A DNA stretch of 9,823 nt. Source: JBLHGN01 sp047616325 (GTDB lineage: Bacteria > Pseudomonadota > Gammaproteobacteria > Pseudomonadales > Cellvibrionaceae). Positions within the stretch are counted from its first letter, which is position 1. Every line of letters starts with the position of its first letter. Below are positions 1-7,657 of the stretch, piece after piece. The notes below the pieces were generated by a model, which was not told the origin of the DNA, did no database searches, and saw nothing but the letters and a program-made list of their open reading frames with translations. The translations under genes and the position numbers were made by a program. The DNA is taken from the NCBI GenBank assembly GCA_047616325.1, contig JBLHGN010000126.1, positions 1-9,823 of the forward strand, in the 5' to 3' direction.

Positions 1-2
1 CG

Positions 3-815
3 ATAAAGACCCTGGCAGACGGCGTCGAAGGTGATTTCCACCGTGTTCAGTTCACGCCAGACTTACTGCCTTCAGACGTTACGGGTACGGATATATACCG
101 CCCCGAGACCGGCACCTTCGAATTTCAGCAGGGTCCAATTTTCCATAATTTGGTGCTTGCCGACGAGATCAACCGAGCACCGGCCAAAGTGCAATCGGCC
201 CTGCTCGAGGCCATGGCCGAAAGACAAATTAGCGTGGGACGCTCCACTTACCCACTACCCGAGCTATTTTTGGTGATGGCCACCCAAAACCCCATTGAAC
301 AAGAAGGCACCTATCCTCTGCCGGAAGCGCAGCTCGACCGTTTTCTTATGCATGTTAAGGTCGACTTTCCAGACGCCTCTGCTGAGCGACAAATTTTGCG
401 TCTATGCCGCGCTGAAGCTAGTCAAGGCAACGAAAGCCCCGCATTAGCTCGCCCCATCTCGCAAACTGAACTATTTGCCGCGAGACAAGAGGCGCTCGAC
501 ATTCATATGTCAGAGTCCATTGAGGACTATATCGTACAGCTCACTATGGCCACGCGTTCGCCTCAGAGCTACGGCAACGACCTTGCCGGCTGGTTAGAAT
601 TTGGCGTAAGCCCGCGTGCAACTATAGGCCTAGACCGCTGCTCTCGTGCACACGCTCTGCTACATGGTCGCGACTTTGTCAGCCCAGATGACGTGCGCCA
701 AGTAGTGCACGACGTGTTCCGGCACCGGCTAATACTTAGTTTTGAAGCGGAAGCCAACGGCCTTACGCCAGATGCCATTATCGATGAATTAATAAAACGC
801 GTTCCACTGTTGTAG
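3..815 (+). CDS. moxR: MoxR-family AAA+ ATPase, 5'-truncated by the window edge
   Basis: An open frame runs in from the left edge and encodes about 270 residues, so roughly the first 50-60 residues, including most of the Walker A loop, lie outside the window. Visible hallmarks are the MoxR signature QFTPDLLPSDVTG at about 63-101, Walker B LVLADEINRAP with its Asp-Glu at 162-167, sensor-1 MATQNP near 276-293, the LDRF arginine-finger region near 333-344, and GVSPRATIGLDR in the C-terminal lid near 603-638. The Met-like codons near 150 are internal, because MoxR homology continues upstream of them. In this family the hexameric ATPase acts in the cytoplasm with VWA-domain partners in a chaperone-like role, and five such partner or accessory genes follow directly. 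It is separated from the DUF58 gene by 103 bases holding two hairpins. The family call is very secure; the substrate is unknown. Confidence 0.96.
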   Translation: MKTLADGVEGDFHRVQFTPDLLPSDVTGTDIYRPETGTFEFQQGPIFHNLVLADEINRAPAKVQSALLEAMAERQISVGRSTYPLPELFLVMATQNPIEQEGTYPLPEAQLDRFLMHVKVDFPDASAERQILRLCRAEASQGNESPALARPISQTELFAARQEALDIHMSESIEDYIVQLTMATRSPQSYGNDLAGWLEFGVSPRATIGLDRCSRAHALLHGRDFVSPDDVRQVVHDVFRHRLILSFEAEANGLTPDAIIDELIKRVPLL

Positions 816-842
816 TGGCTTTGAGTGCAGTCACACAACAGT
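806..842 (+). other. Strong stem-loop at the end of moxR
   Basis: The arm at 806-813 (ACTGTTGT) pairs perfectly with 835-842 (ACAACAGT). After one bulged A at 814, 815-820 pairs with 829-834 with one G-T wobble, leaving an 8-base loop at 821-828. GTT at 801-803 and AAC at 843-845 could extend the stem across a two-base bulge. The stem contains the moxR stop codon at 813-815. No T run follows, so it does not look like a complete intrinsic terminator. It may protect the 3' end of moxR mRNA or set its expression relative to the downstream genes; that role is inferred. Confidence 0.7.
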
Positions 843-855
843 AACGGCATCGACA

Positions 856-886
856 CCGCATAAGAAACCTTGTTGGCTTAATGCGG
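856..886 (+). other. Second stem-loop in the moxR-DUF58 spacer
   Basis: CCGCAT at 856-861 pairs with ATGCGG at 881-886. The stem continues with AAG (862-864) against CTT (877-879) past a bulged A at 880, enclosing a 12-base loop. No T run follows. With the hairpin at 806-842 it fills most of the spacer. Confidence 0.55.
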
Positions 887-908
887 CACTAATCAAACAC
901 GATAGAAA

Positions 909-914
909 TATAAT
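909..914 (+). promoter_or_regulatory. Candidate -10 box before the DUF58 gene
   Basis: The bases are a perfect TATAAT, placed 4 bases before the ATG at 919. No recognisable -35 hexamer sits 16-18 bases upstream. If used, transcription would begin near 920, which would fit translation from the internal ATG at 982 rather than from 919. A chance match in AT-rich sequence is quite possible. Confidence 0.25.
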
Positions 915-918
915 CGTT

Positions 919-2112
919 ATGTTTTTCACCCAAAAAACAAAAAATAGAACACTTAAAAATCAGCTATTCGAGCCTCGGCCCATGGTTAAAAACCAAGTCG
1001 AAGACGGCGCCTATACAAATATAGAGGCCCTACTTAGCTTAAGATATATCGCCAAAGACCTCTCTTTGCAAACGCGCAAGAAAAGTGTGGCGATGATGGA
1101 TGGCGACAGCAGAACAAGCTTTCGCGGACGCGGAATGGAATTCTCCGAAGTAAGGCCATATCAGGCCGGCGACGATATTCGTAATATCGATTGGCGAGTG
1201 ACGGCAAGAACACAAAAGCCTTACACCAAACTCTTTCAGGAAGAACGCGAAAGACCAGTGTATATTCTTGTCGACCAGCGCGCACCTATGTTTTTTGGCA
1301 GCGTGAACGAGTTTAAGTCCGTACACGCAGCCAAGCTCGCCGCCATAATTGGATGGACGGCACTGGCAAATAATGACCGCATTGGCGCCCTCATTTTTTC
1401 AGACTGTGAACGGACCGATTCGCGCGCGCGCCGCGGAAAACACGCGGTGTTAGAATTATTGCACCAACTGTTTGCCTACAATCAAAAACTCACTTCACCA
1501 GTTTATTCCGCTGAAAACATTACCGATGACACTACCCAGAGAACCATGCAAGAAAGAGTAGAACAAGCTAAACAATACGCGCCTTTTTCCGAAGATCAAA
1601 GCGGACGAAAAAAGACGGTTGAGCGCAACACCCTGGAAAGCATGATCAAAAATTTACGACGAGTGGCCAAGCCTGGCAGCGCTGTATTTATTATTAGCGA
1701 TTTTCACGACTTTACAGACAGTTGTAGCGAACCTCTGTCCATGCTGGCCCGGCACACCGATACAACAATGGTTCAGATATTTGACACACTCGAGCAGGTG
1801 CTCCCTCTAGACAAAAGCTTGAGCTTATCCAACGGTGGGCAAAGACTTAACATCGCGGGTCAATCACGCGAGTTTTCTGAAGCGTTCACACAATCCTTTG
1901 AGCAGAATCGCTGCAATATTCGTCAAGCCTGCAATAAGACCGGGGTTAGCTTTACCTCTATCTCAACCGCTGATACGATAGAAGATGTCGCCGCCGACCT
2001 ATTTACCTCGCGCAACAAATCTCGTAAACGACCACAGGCTAAATTGCAAAGTAATGAAAATTCTAAGGTAAAACACTATTCCAAAGTCGCGGGGTCACAC
2101 ACCCATGCCTAA
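919..2112 (+). CDS. DUF58 protein with VWA-like fold, MoxR partner
   Basis: The 397-residue product has the DUF58 signature at residues 70-112: GRGMEFSEVRPYQAGDDIR, then IDWRVTART and TKLFQEERERPVYILVDQ. DUF58 proteins form a VWA-like fold with a degenerate metal site; here VDQRAPM (119-124) stands where DxSxS would be, and SDFHDF (260-265) matches the late acidic loop. It lacks an obvious membrane segment and is probably the soluble partner of the MoxR ATPase. A hydrophilic stretch of about 45 residues (190-238, rich in Glu, Gln, Thr and Lys) and a basic tail from about 365 make it longer than typical members of about 310-330 residues. The start is uncertain. Neither 919 nor the in-frame ATG at 982 has a Shine-Dalgarno; family length favours 982, and the first 21 residues are AT-rich and Lys/Asn-rich. 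It overlaps the next gene by 8 bases. Confidence 0.93.
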   Translation: MFFTQKTKNRTLKNQLFEPRPMVKNQVEDGAYTNIEALLSLRYIAKDLSLQTRKKSVAMMDGDSRTSFRGRGMEFSEVRPYQAGDDIRNIDWRVTARTQKPYTKLFQEERERPVYILVDQRAPMFFGSVNEFKSVHAAKLAAIIGWTALANNDRIGALIFSDCERTDSRARRGKHAVLELLHQLFAYNQKLTSPVYSAENITDDTTQRTMQERVEQAKQYAPFSEDQSGRKKTVERNTLESMIKNLRRVAKPGSAVFIISDFHDFTDSCSEPLSMLARHTDTTMVQIFDTLEQVLPLDKSLSLSNGGQRLNIAGQSREFSEAFTQSFEQNRCNIRQACNKTGVSFTSISTADTIEDVAADLFTSRNKSRKRPQAKLQSNENSKVKHYSKVAGSHTHA

Positions 2113-2836
2113 CAACAGCCCCCACAATAACACGCTTCTAAATAGTCCACCTGCTTCAGCTCAAATGCAGCAGATGCCTCAACACGCCGATGCTGCACAA
2201 CAAAAACAAGCCTTGCTGGCACAGTTACACGAGATAAAAACACCCACTGAAATTTCCTGGTGGCCCCCCGCCATTGGCTGGTGGGTAATATTGGCCATCG
2301 TGCTTATATCGACGTATTTCGCAGCGAGCAGGCTTATTCGCGCGCTCCGACGCAAGGCCTATAGGAAATTCGCACTACGCACACTAGACCAGATAAATCA
2401 ACAAGCACACACAGGGGATGCCAACGCGCTAAGCGCTAACGAAAAAGCTCAAATAACGGTGACAGTGGTAAAACAGGTGATGACCTTACTAAAACAAACG
2501 TTTTTTACGGCCTATCCCTACTCGCGCAAAAAGATTGCCGGAATTCAGGGGCACACTTGGCTGAATATGCTTAGCGCCACATGCAACAAATCACTTCATT
2601 TCTCTTCACTTGAAGGCTTTATTGAACAGGCGCTCTATCACAATGTGTACAACACTTCATTTACCGACGACGAACAATTGAATCACTTGCTAGATTCCAC
2701 TCACACATGGATCAAAGCTCACACAAACTTAAGTGCCAAAGAATTCTCTAAAAAAATGATCTCAACTTTTACGCCGCACGATCAAATTGCATTCACTGCC
2801 GAGCAATCTGCAGGAGGTCAACATGCTGCAATTTGA
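2105..2836 (+). CDS. DUF4381 small inner-membrane protein of the MoxR-VWA cluster
   Basis: The 243-residue product has the DUF4381 core: LHEIKTPTEISWWPPAIGWW (41-60) leads into one transmembrane helix (about 57-77), followed by a basic Arg/Lys-rich stretch (77-93) that should face the cytoplasm. The later segment FFTAYPYSRKKIAGIQGHTW (133-152) matches the conserved region before the end of the family domain, and FIEQALY (172-178) is the usual closing motif. Family members sit between DUF58 and batA genes; their biochemical role is undefined, probably a membrane subunit of the complex. This copy is longer than the usual 160-odd residues, with a 40-residue Gln/Asn/Pro-rich head and a tail of about 65 residues. 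ATG 2105 overlaps the DUF58 stop by 8 bases, supporting translational coupling; ATG 2165 is an alternative start. The 3' end carries the ribosome binding site of batA. Confidence 0.88.
   Translation: MPNNSPHNNTLLNSPPASAQMQQMPQHADAAQQKQALLAQLHEIKTPTEISWWPPAIGWWVILAIVLISTYFAASRLIRALRRKAYRKFALRTLDQINQQAHTGDANALSANEKAQITVTVVKQVMTLLKQTFFTAYPYSRKKIAGIQGHTWLNMLSATCNKSLHFSSLEGFIEQALYHNVYNTSFTDDEQLNHLLDSTHTWIKAHTNLSAKEFSKKMISTFTPHDQIAFTAEQSAGGQHAAI
2812..2818 (+). promoter_or_regulatory. Shine-Dalgarno that fixes the batA start
   Basis: AGGAGGT ends 4 bases before ATG 2823. It is the best ribosome binding site in the cluster and lies inside the DUF4381 coding sequence. It selects 2823 over the earlier in-frame ATG at 2787. 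Confidence 0.85.
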
Positions 2837-3848
2837 GTGGCCGTGGGCTTTTGTGGCACTCGTGCTTCCTTTAGTGATTTATTATTTAATTCCCAGAGCC
2901 AGCCGAGAAGAGGCTGCGCTACGAACGCCCTTTTATCATCGGGTAGAATCTGCGCTTAGCGCCAGTCATGGCATTATGGACAAACGTTCACGGCTAAACA
3001 CAAGCGCTCTTTGCCTACTTTGGTTAATGCTGGTAAGTGCTGCCGTCAAACCAATGTGGGTGGGCGACCCCGTCGACCTACCGGCAAGCGGGCGAGATTT
3101 GCTTGTAGCCGTAGACATATCAGGCAGCATGGAAACGGCCGACATGGTGATAGAAGACAACCAGATTCCGAGAATACTCATTGTTAAATACGTCGTCGGC
3201 GAATTTGTAAAGCGACGTGAAAGCGACCGCATCGGCTTAATACTGTTTGGCACCAACGCCTATTTGCAATCACCACTAACCTTTGACAGAACTACGGTAG
3301 ATACACTGCTGCAAGAAGCTCAACTTGGTTTCGCCGGAGAAAAAACCGCCATAGGCGACGCCATAGGTTTAGCGATTAAACGCTTAAAAGATCGCCCAGA
3401 ATCTCAGCGCGTTTTAATCCTGCTTACCGACGGCGCCAATACCGCTGGCGAGGTTGCACCGCGTCAGGCCGCCGACCTAGCAAAACAAGCCGGGGTAAAG
3501 ATCTACACAATCGGTGTAGGCGCAGAAGAAATGAAAGTTCGGACAGGCTTATTCAACAATTTTGAACGCAAGGTAAACCCTTCGGCCGATCTCGACGAAG
3601 AGACCCTAACTTACATTGCGAAGTCCACGGATGGCAAATATTTTCGCGCTCGCAACCCTGCAGAACTGGAAAGCATTTATAAATTGCTGGACACCTTGGA
3701 ACCCATTGAACAAGAACACGAAGTATATCGTCCTCGCTCTTCCTTGTTTTACTGGCCGCTCGCTTTAGCACTGCTCACCAGTTTCGTTATAGCCCTATTA
3801 AGCATGTATCGCAAAAGCTTTACCCCGTTACGAGCAACACAACCATGA
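2823..3848 (+). CDS. batA: BatA-type VWA membrane protein
   Basis: The 341-residue product has the BatA layout. There are two N-terminal transmembrane helices (about 6-24 and 60-77), a VWA domain from about 93 to 275 and a C-terminal helix (about 308-328). The metal ion-dependent adhesion site is intact: DISGSM with D98, S100 and S102, Thr in SPLTFDR (T153), and LLTDG with D203. This should bind a divalent metal and a partner's acidic residue. In Bat systems such proteins are membrane VWA partners of MoxR; in Bacteroides the operon was linked to aerotolerance. Start 2823 is chosen over 2787 because of the strong AGGAGGT and because the hydrophobic family N-terminus (FEWPWAF) begins there. It overlaps the previous gene by 14 bases and the next by 4 (ATGA), so translation is probably coupled. 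The call is secure, apart from which protein it engages. Confidence 0.95.
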   Translation: MLQFEWPWAFVALVLPLVIYYLIPRASREEAALRTPFYHRVESALSASHGIMDKRSRLNTSALCLLWLMLVSAAVKPMWVGDPVDLPASGRDLLVAVDISGSMETADMVIEDNQIPRILIVKYVVGEFVKRRESDRIGLILFGTNAYLQSPLTFDRTTVDTLLQEAQLGFAGEKTAIGDAIGLAIKRLKDRPESQRVLILLTDGANTAGEVAPRQAADLAKQAGVKIYTIGVGAEEMKVRTGLFNNFERKVNPSADLDEETLTYIAKSTDGKYFRARNPAELESIYKLLDTLEPIEQEHEVYRPRSSLFYWPLALALLTSFVIALLSMYRKSFTPLRATQP

Positions 3849-5782
3849 GTGAACTATTATTAAACTTTCATTTTATTCGCCCATGGTGGTTACTTGCGCT
3901 TCCCGCTGCTGCAATATTTTGCGCGCTATTGGTTCGCCACCAGGGAGCACGTAGCCAATGGCAGAATATAATTGATGAAAGGTTGTTACCCTATCTGCTG
4001 GACGGCCAGTTTACATCGCGAACTCGCTTTCCTTATTTTGCACTTTTGCTGATCTGGGTGGTAGCTTCACTTGCCATTGCCGGCCCCACATGGAAACAAA
4101 TTCCGCAGCCCGTCGTAAAACACGCCTCGGCACTGATTGTATTGTGGGATTTATCGCCGTCTATGAACGCACAAGATATCAAGCCTTCTCGTTTGGTTCG
4201 CTCACGATTAAAACTTATCGATCTATTGCACGCAAGAAACGAAGGTTTGACCGGCTTGGTGGCATACGCAGGTGAGGCGCATGTCGTTACCCCCCTCACA
4301 GATGATACAAAAACAATCATCAGCCTTTTGCCCGGATTGGATCCGGAAATTATGCCCACCAAAGGCAGCTCGCCTGAAATGGCACTGAAAATGGCGATAA
4401 CACTTTTAAAAGACGCTGGGATAGGCCAGGGAAACATCCTGTTTTTAACCGATGGCATTGCCCCCGACGCTCGCGCAAGCTTAGAACAGCAAGCGCGCGC
4501 CACACGGCACAAAATTAGTGTTTGGGGTATTGGAACACCCGAGGGCTCGATCATTCCTATCGCTGGCGGCGGCTTTGCCCGCGATAACTCGGGTGCAATT
4601 GTTGTCGCCAAACTAGATGAGACCGAACTGAGCGACGCGGCAATTAAAATGGGCGGCATTTATGTGCCCTTTTCAAATAGCGAGCTCGATATTAATACAG
4701 TATTGGAATTTGGCATGGCCCACAGTACAGGTGAAACTCGCCAAACCAAACGCTACTTCGATACATGGCAGGAACAAGGCCCATGGCTGGTTTTATGTTT
4801 ACTGCCCATTGCCGCATTTGCATTTCGCCGCGGCTGGCTATTGTCTGGCCTAGTTGTTTTCATGTTTATACAACCGCCCAACGCGCAGGCCTTGAGCTGG
4901 AATGATTTGTGGCAAACAAAAGATCAACAAGCACGGCAACTGCTGGGAAACGATGAAGCGGAAAAGGCAGCCACCACCTTCACTAACCCCGGTTGGCAAG
5001 GCACGGCTAACTATAAAGCGGGAAAGTTTGAGGAAGCGCAAAAAAACTTTTCACAGGGCCAAGAATCCAACGATTTTTACAATCAAGGCAATGCACTTAC
5101 ACAACTAGGCCAATACGACGATGCAATAGCGGCGTACGACCAAGCACTTGCAACGCAAAGTGACTTTAGTGATGCTAAAGAGAACCGAACTATAGCGGAA
5201 AAATTAAAACAACTGGAAGAGCAAAGCCAGCAGCAAGATCAACAAGGCGGCGACGACCAACAGCAAGGTGAGAGCAGCGAAAATCAATCGCAAAACTCAG
5301 AGAACCAAGACAGCAAACAAGACCAGCAAAAGGACTCTGAGCAACAAAATAGCGAACAGAAAGATAGCCAAGCTGATAACGAAAATTCATCTGAACAAAA
5401 CCAAGACAAGCAGGCGCTAAACGAAGAGCAGAAGAAATCTTTGGATGAACACTATAAACAGCCAGATAAAGAGCAGCAAGAGCAGAGCGCTGAACAAGAC
5501 CAAAAAGAGAATGAGTTAGCGCAAAAGAATGCACAAGCGGAAGAGAGCGAGGAGCAGGGTGAAAACGAGCAACAAGCACAGCCTCAAAAAATGCAATTAA
5601 CCCAGCAACAAAATGACGAAAAAGAACAACAACAGGCTTTGGATCAGTGGCTTAGAAAAGTACCCGATGATCCAAGCGGACTGATGCGCAATAAATTTCA
5701 GTATGAATCCCAGCAGCGAAAGCGCGAACTAATCAATTCACGCTTCGAGGTCCCAGGCACCTCCGAGAAGCAACGATGGTGA
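3845..5782 (+). CDS. batB: BatB-type VWA protein fused to TPR (BatC-like) and Q/E-rich tail
   Basis: The 645-residue product joins what are separate BatB and BatC proteins in some bacteria. In order, it has transmembrane helices at about 13-31 and 62-80, a VWA domain at 95-285 with MIDAS residues D102, S104, S106 (DLSPSM), T152 and D203 (FLTDG), and two further helices at about 312-327 and 330-345. A periplasmic TPR-like segment follows at 388-445 (GNALTQLGQYDDAIAAYDQA). Residues 456-598 are almost only Gln, Glu, Asp, Asn, Ser and Lys, probably disordered. The end holds the conserved motif QWLRKVPDDPSGLMRNKF (601-618), seen at the end of VWA-TPR proteins in gammaproteobacteria. The ATG overlaps the batA stop by 4 bases, implying translational coupling. 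With BatA it likely forms a membrane VWA assembly for the MoxR ATPase. The fusion is a family-level feature, not an assembly error, since the frame is continuous. Confidence 0.95.
   Translation: MSELLLNFHFIRPWWLLALPAAAIFCALLVRHQGARSQWQNIIDERLLPYLLDGQFTSRTRFPYFALLLIWVVASLAIAGPTWKQIPQPVVKHASALIVLWDLSPSMNAQDIKPSRLVRSRLKLIDLLHARNEGLTGLVAYAGEAHVVTPLTDDTKTIISLLPGLDPEIMPTKGSSPEMALKMAITLLKDAGIGQGNILFLTDGIAPDARASLEQQARATRHKISVWGIGTPEGSIIPIAGGGFARDNSGAIVVAKLDETELSDAAIKMGGIYVPFSNSELDINTVLEFGMAHSTGETRQTKRYFDTWQEQGPWLVLCLLPIAAFAFRRGWLLSGLVVFMFIQPPNAQALSWNDLWQTKDQQARQLLGNDEAEKAATTFTNPGWQGTANYKAGKFEEAQKNFSQGQESNDFYNQGNALTQLGQYDDAIAAYDQALATQSDFSDAKENRTIAEKLKQLEEQSQQQDQQGGDDQQQGESSENQSQNSENQDSKQDQQKDSEQQNSEQKDSQADNENSSEQNQDKQALNEEQKKSLDEHYKQPDKEQQEQSAEQDQKENELAQKNAQAEESEEQGENEQQAQPQKMQLTQQQNDEKEQQQALDQWLRKVPDDPSGLMRNKFQYESQQRKRELINSRFEVPGTSEKQRW
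5227..5638 (+). repeat. Low-complexity coding stretch, Gln/Glu/Asp/Asn/Ser-rich
   Basis: About 137 consecutive codons of the batB/TPR gene are dominated by CAA, CAG, GAA, GAG, GAC, AAC, AGC and AAA, with many short runs of Gln. No exact tandem unit is apparent. It encodes a polar, probably unfolded linker between the TPR segment and the conserved C-terminal motif. Purine-rich repeats of this kind may be prone to length change between strains (inference). Confidence 0.8.
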
Positions 5783-5903
5783 TTTTCGATATCAATGGTA
5801 TTAATTCTTACTAGAAACACTAAAGAGCAGCGCTATTGACCGTGCCATCTTACTGCTGAATTTTTTACTTTTACTCTTACTCCAACACACACGCCGAATA
5901 TTT
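5783..5903 (+). other. 121-base gap before batD
   Basis: This gap breaks the otherwise overlapping gene chain. It holds three tandem hexamers, TTTACT TTTACT CTTACT (5864-5881), in a pyrimidine-rich tract, and no clear Shine-Dalgarno before ATG 5904. TTGACC at 5836-5841 resembles a -35 box but has a poor -10 partner. The batD frame stays open upstream to the TAA at 5802 but has no ATG, GTG or TTG start there. No gene is supported. Confidence 0.5.
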
Positions 5904-7646
5904 ATGATCATAAAAATAATATTATTACCTATATTACTTAGTCTTTCGTGGTTCTGCCAAGCTCAAGAACTCAGCTCATCGGTGGACCGAGACACCATCA
6001 CCACTGAAGAAACCTTACAGCTAATAGTGCGCTATAACGGCAATCAAACCAATGCTAGTCCAGACTTTTCGCAGCTGACCCTTAACTTTGAAATAAAAAA
6101 TACAGGCCAAAGTAACCAGTTTAAAAATATCAATGGCCGCGTCACTTCCTTTACCGAGTGGACCCTAATTCTATTCCCAAGAAAACAGGGCAAACTTTTA
6201 ATACCTTCTTTTACGTATGGTGGAAGTATAAGCGACGCCATTGAAATAACAGCACTACCACCGACAAAGGCACCTACGGGCTCAGTGAAAGATGTGTTCG
6301 TAGAAACAATATTGAACAAAAATACGGTATACGTACAAGAACAAATACTTTTAACCTATCGCCTTTACTACTCCAAAAATGTTACATCACTAAACGCTGA
6401 ACCATTGCAACTGGACAATGTGATCAACGAAACATTGCCAGATTCAAACTATTCACGAATTATCGATGGGAAAAGCTATCGCATTGTAGAGTTTCACTAC
6501 GCCCTATTCCCACAAACCAGCGGCCAGTTAACCATTCCGCCACTAACCTGGGATTTAAAAATTGCCAGCACAAAACGCAGCAATTCATTTTTTGGTGCTA
6601 CTGGACGCTATGAGATTAATCGTCAGGTTACCGATAAAAAGAGCATAGAAGTACTACCGCAACCCGCTGAATTCCCTAACAATGTGCCGTGGTTACCTGC
6701 GAGCGCTTTGACCCTGGAAGAAAAATGGAACAAAGATCCCAGCAATTTCAAAGTCGGAGAACCCATCACTCGCACCATTACATTAAAGGCAAAAGGTTTA
6801 ATGTCTTCACAGTTGCCGCAAATGGCACGGGAATCCGCGAACGATGCGATAAAAATATACAATGACCAAGCCAAACTCGACGATCAAAAATTAGATACAG
6901 GCTTTAACTCGTCGCGAATTGAAAGCGCGGCCATTGTTGTTTCAGAAAATGGTCGAACGGTACTTCCAGCTATAAGAGTTACCTGGTGGGATGAAGAAAC
7001 CAAGCAAGTGCAAGTCGCCGAGATTCCCGAACGAACTGTCATTGCCAAAGGTGCGCCCACAGCCGCCAACACCCTGACAAGCCAAAACAGCGGCGCTAAT
7101 GCAGCCGAAACCGATACAAATTCAAACCTGGACAGTGAGTACATAGACGCAATAAAAGCAGAGATTTCGCTATGGCGCTGGTCATCACTAGCCCTTCTAG
7201 CTGCTTGCGTACTACTGTCTTTCTTTTGGTGGCGCAGCGTTGCTGCGCTGGCCCATCAGCGCGCCCAGACGGATGGAGAAGATAACAACAGCACTCCAGC
7301 CAACGAAAAACATACTTTCGCATTGCTCAAGAAGCTATGTTTAAAGCGCGTCAAACAAGATGGTGCGGTGTTAGATACGGCGGAATTGCGCAAAGCTTTG
7401 ATTCAATGGTCAGCAACTCACTGGCCAGACGCCAAGGTACTGACACTAGATGATGTTCATCGCTTAATAGACGACGACGAGTTAGGTCGCCTCATTCAAA
7501 GTATTGATGAGGCTTTGTACTCTCCGCGAAATGACACACCATTCAATGGAAAGCATTTTTTTGAACGTCTAAGCGCTTGGATACGTTCAAATGAACGTAT
7601 CTTGAGGGATGCCAGTACGTTGAAGCCGCTCTATGCCAATAGCTAA
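5904..7646 (+). CDS. batD: BatD-type periplasmic protein with signal peptide and membrane anchor
   Basis: The 580-residue product matches BatD. It has an N-terminal signal peptide (hydrophobic residues 2-16, probable cleavage after CQA near residue 20) and a start resembling BatD proteins (ELSSSVDRDTITTEETLQL). Long beta-rich periplasmic domains follow to about 400, then one transmembrane helix (about 424-447) and a cytoplasmic tail of about 130 residues containing the usual LKKLCLKRVKQ and LRKALIQWSATHWPD helices. The Cys in SWFCQA lacks a good lipobox, so a lipoprotein is unlikely. BatD proteins accompany BatA/BatB in MoxR-VWA operons and probably form the periplasmic part of the complex; no enzymatic motif is seen. 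ATG 5904 has no Shine-Dalgarno, but it is the only ATG that leaves a normal signal peptide. It closes the cluster, separated by 121 bases from batB/TPR. Confidence 0.92.
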   Translation: MIIKIILLPILLSLSWFCQAQELSSSVDRDTITTEETLQLIVRYNGNQTNASPDFSQLTLNFEIKNTGQSNQFKNINGRVTSFTEWTLILFPRKQGKLLIPSFTYGGSISDAIEITALPPTKAPTGSVKDVFVETILNKNTVYVQEQILLTYRLYYSKNVTSLNAEPLQLDNVINETLPDSNYSRIIDGKSYRIVEFHYALFPQTSGQLTIPPLTWDLKIASTKRSNSFFGATGRYEINRQVTDKKSIEVLPQPAEFPNNVPWLPASALTLEEKWNKDPSNFKVGEPITRTITLKAKGLMSSQLPQMARESANDAIKIYNDQAKLDDQKLDTGFNSSRIESAAIVVSENGRTVLPAIRVTWWDEETKQVQVAEIPERTVIAKGAPTAANTLTSQNSGANAAETDTNSNLDSEYIDAIKAEISLWRWSSLALLAACVLLSFFWWRSVAALAHQRAQTDGEDNNSTPANEKHTFALLKKLCLKRVKQDGAVLDTAELRKALIQWSATHWPDAKVLTLDDVHRLIDDDELGRLIQSIDEALYSPRNDTPFNGKHFFERLSAWIRSNERILRDASTLKPLYANS

Positions 7647-7657
7647 ATTCGATAACC

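Noticed and set aside
2787..2822. Earlier ATG for batA
   Set aside because: The strong AGGAGGT at 2812-2818 is placed for ATG 2823, and the family N-terminus begins there.
4033..4659. 208-codon open frame on the minus strand inside batB/TPR
   Set aside because: It lies wholly opposite the VWA domain coding region, has Ser/Ala-rich low-information sequence, and is explained by codon bias of the true gene.
5776..5814. 12-codon mini-frame starting ATGGTGA across the batB/TPR stop
   Set aside because: It looks like a coupled start but stops after 12 codons and is not in the batD frame; nothing supports it as a leader peptide.
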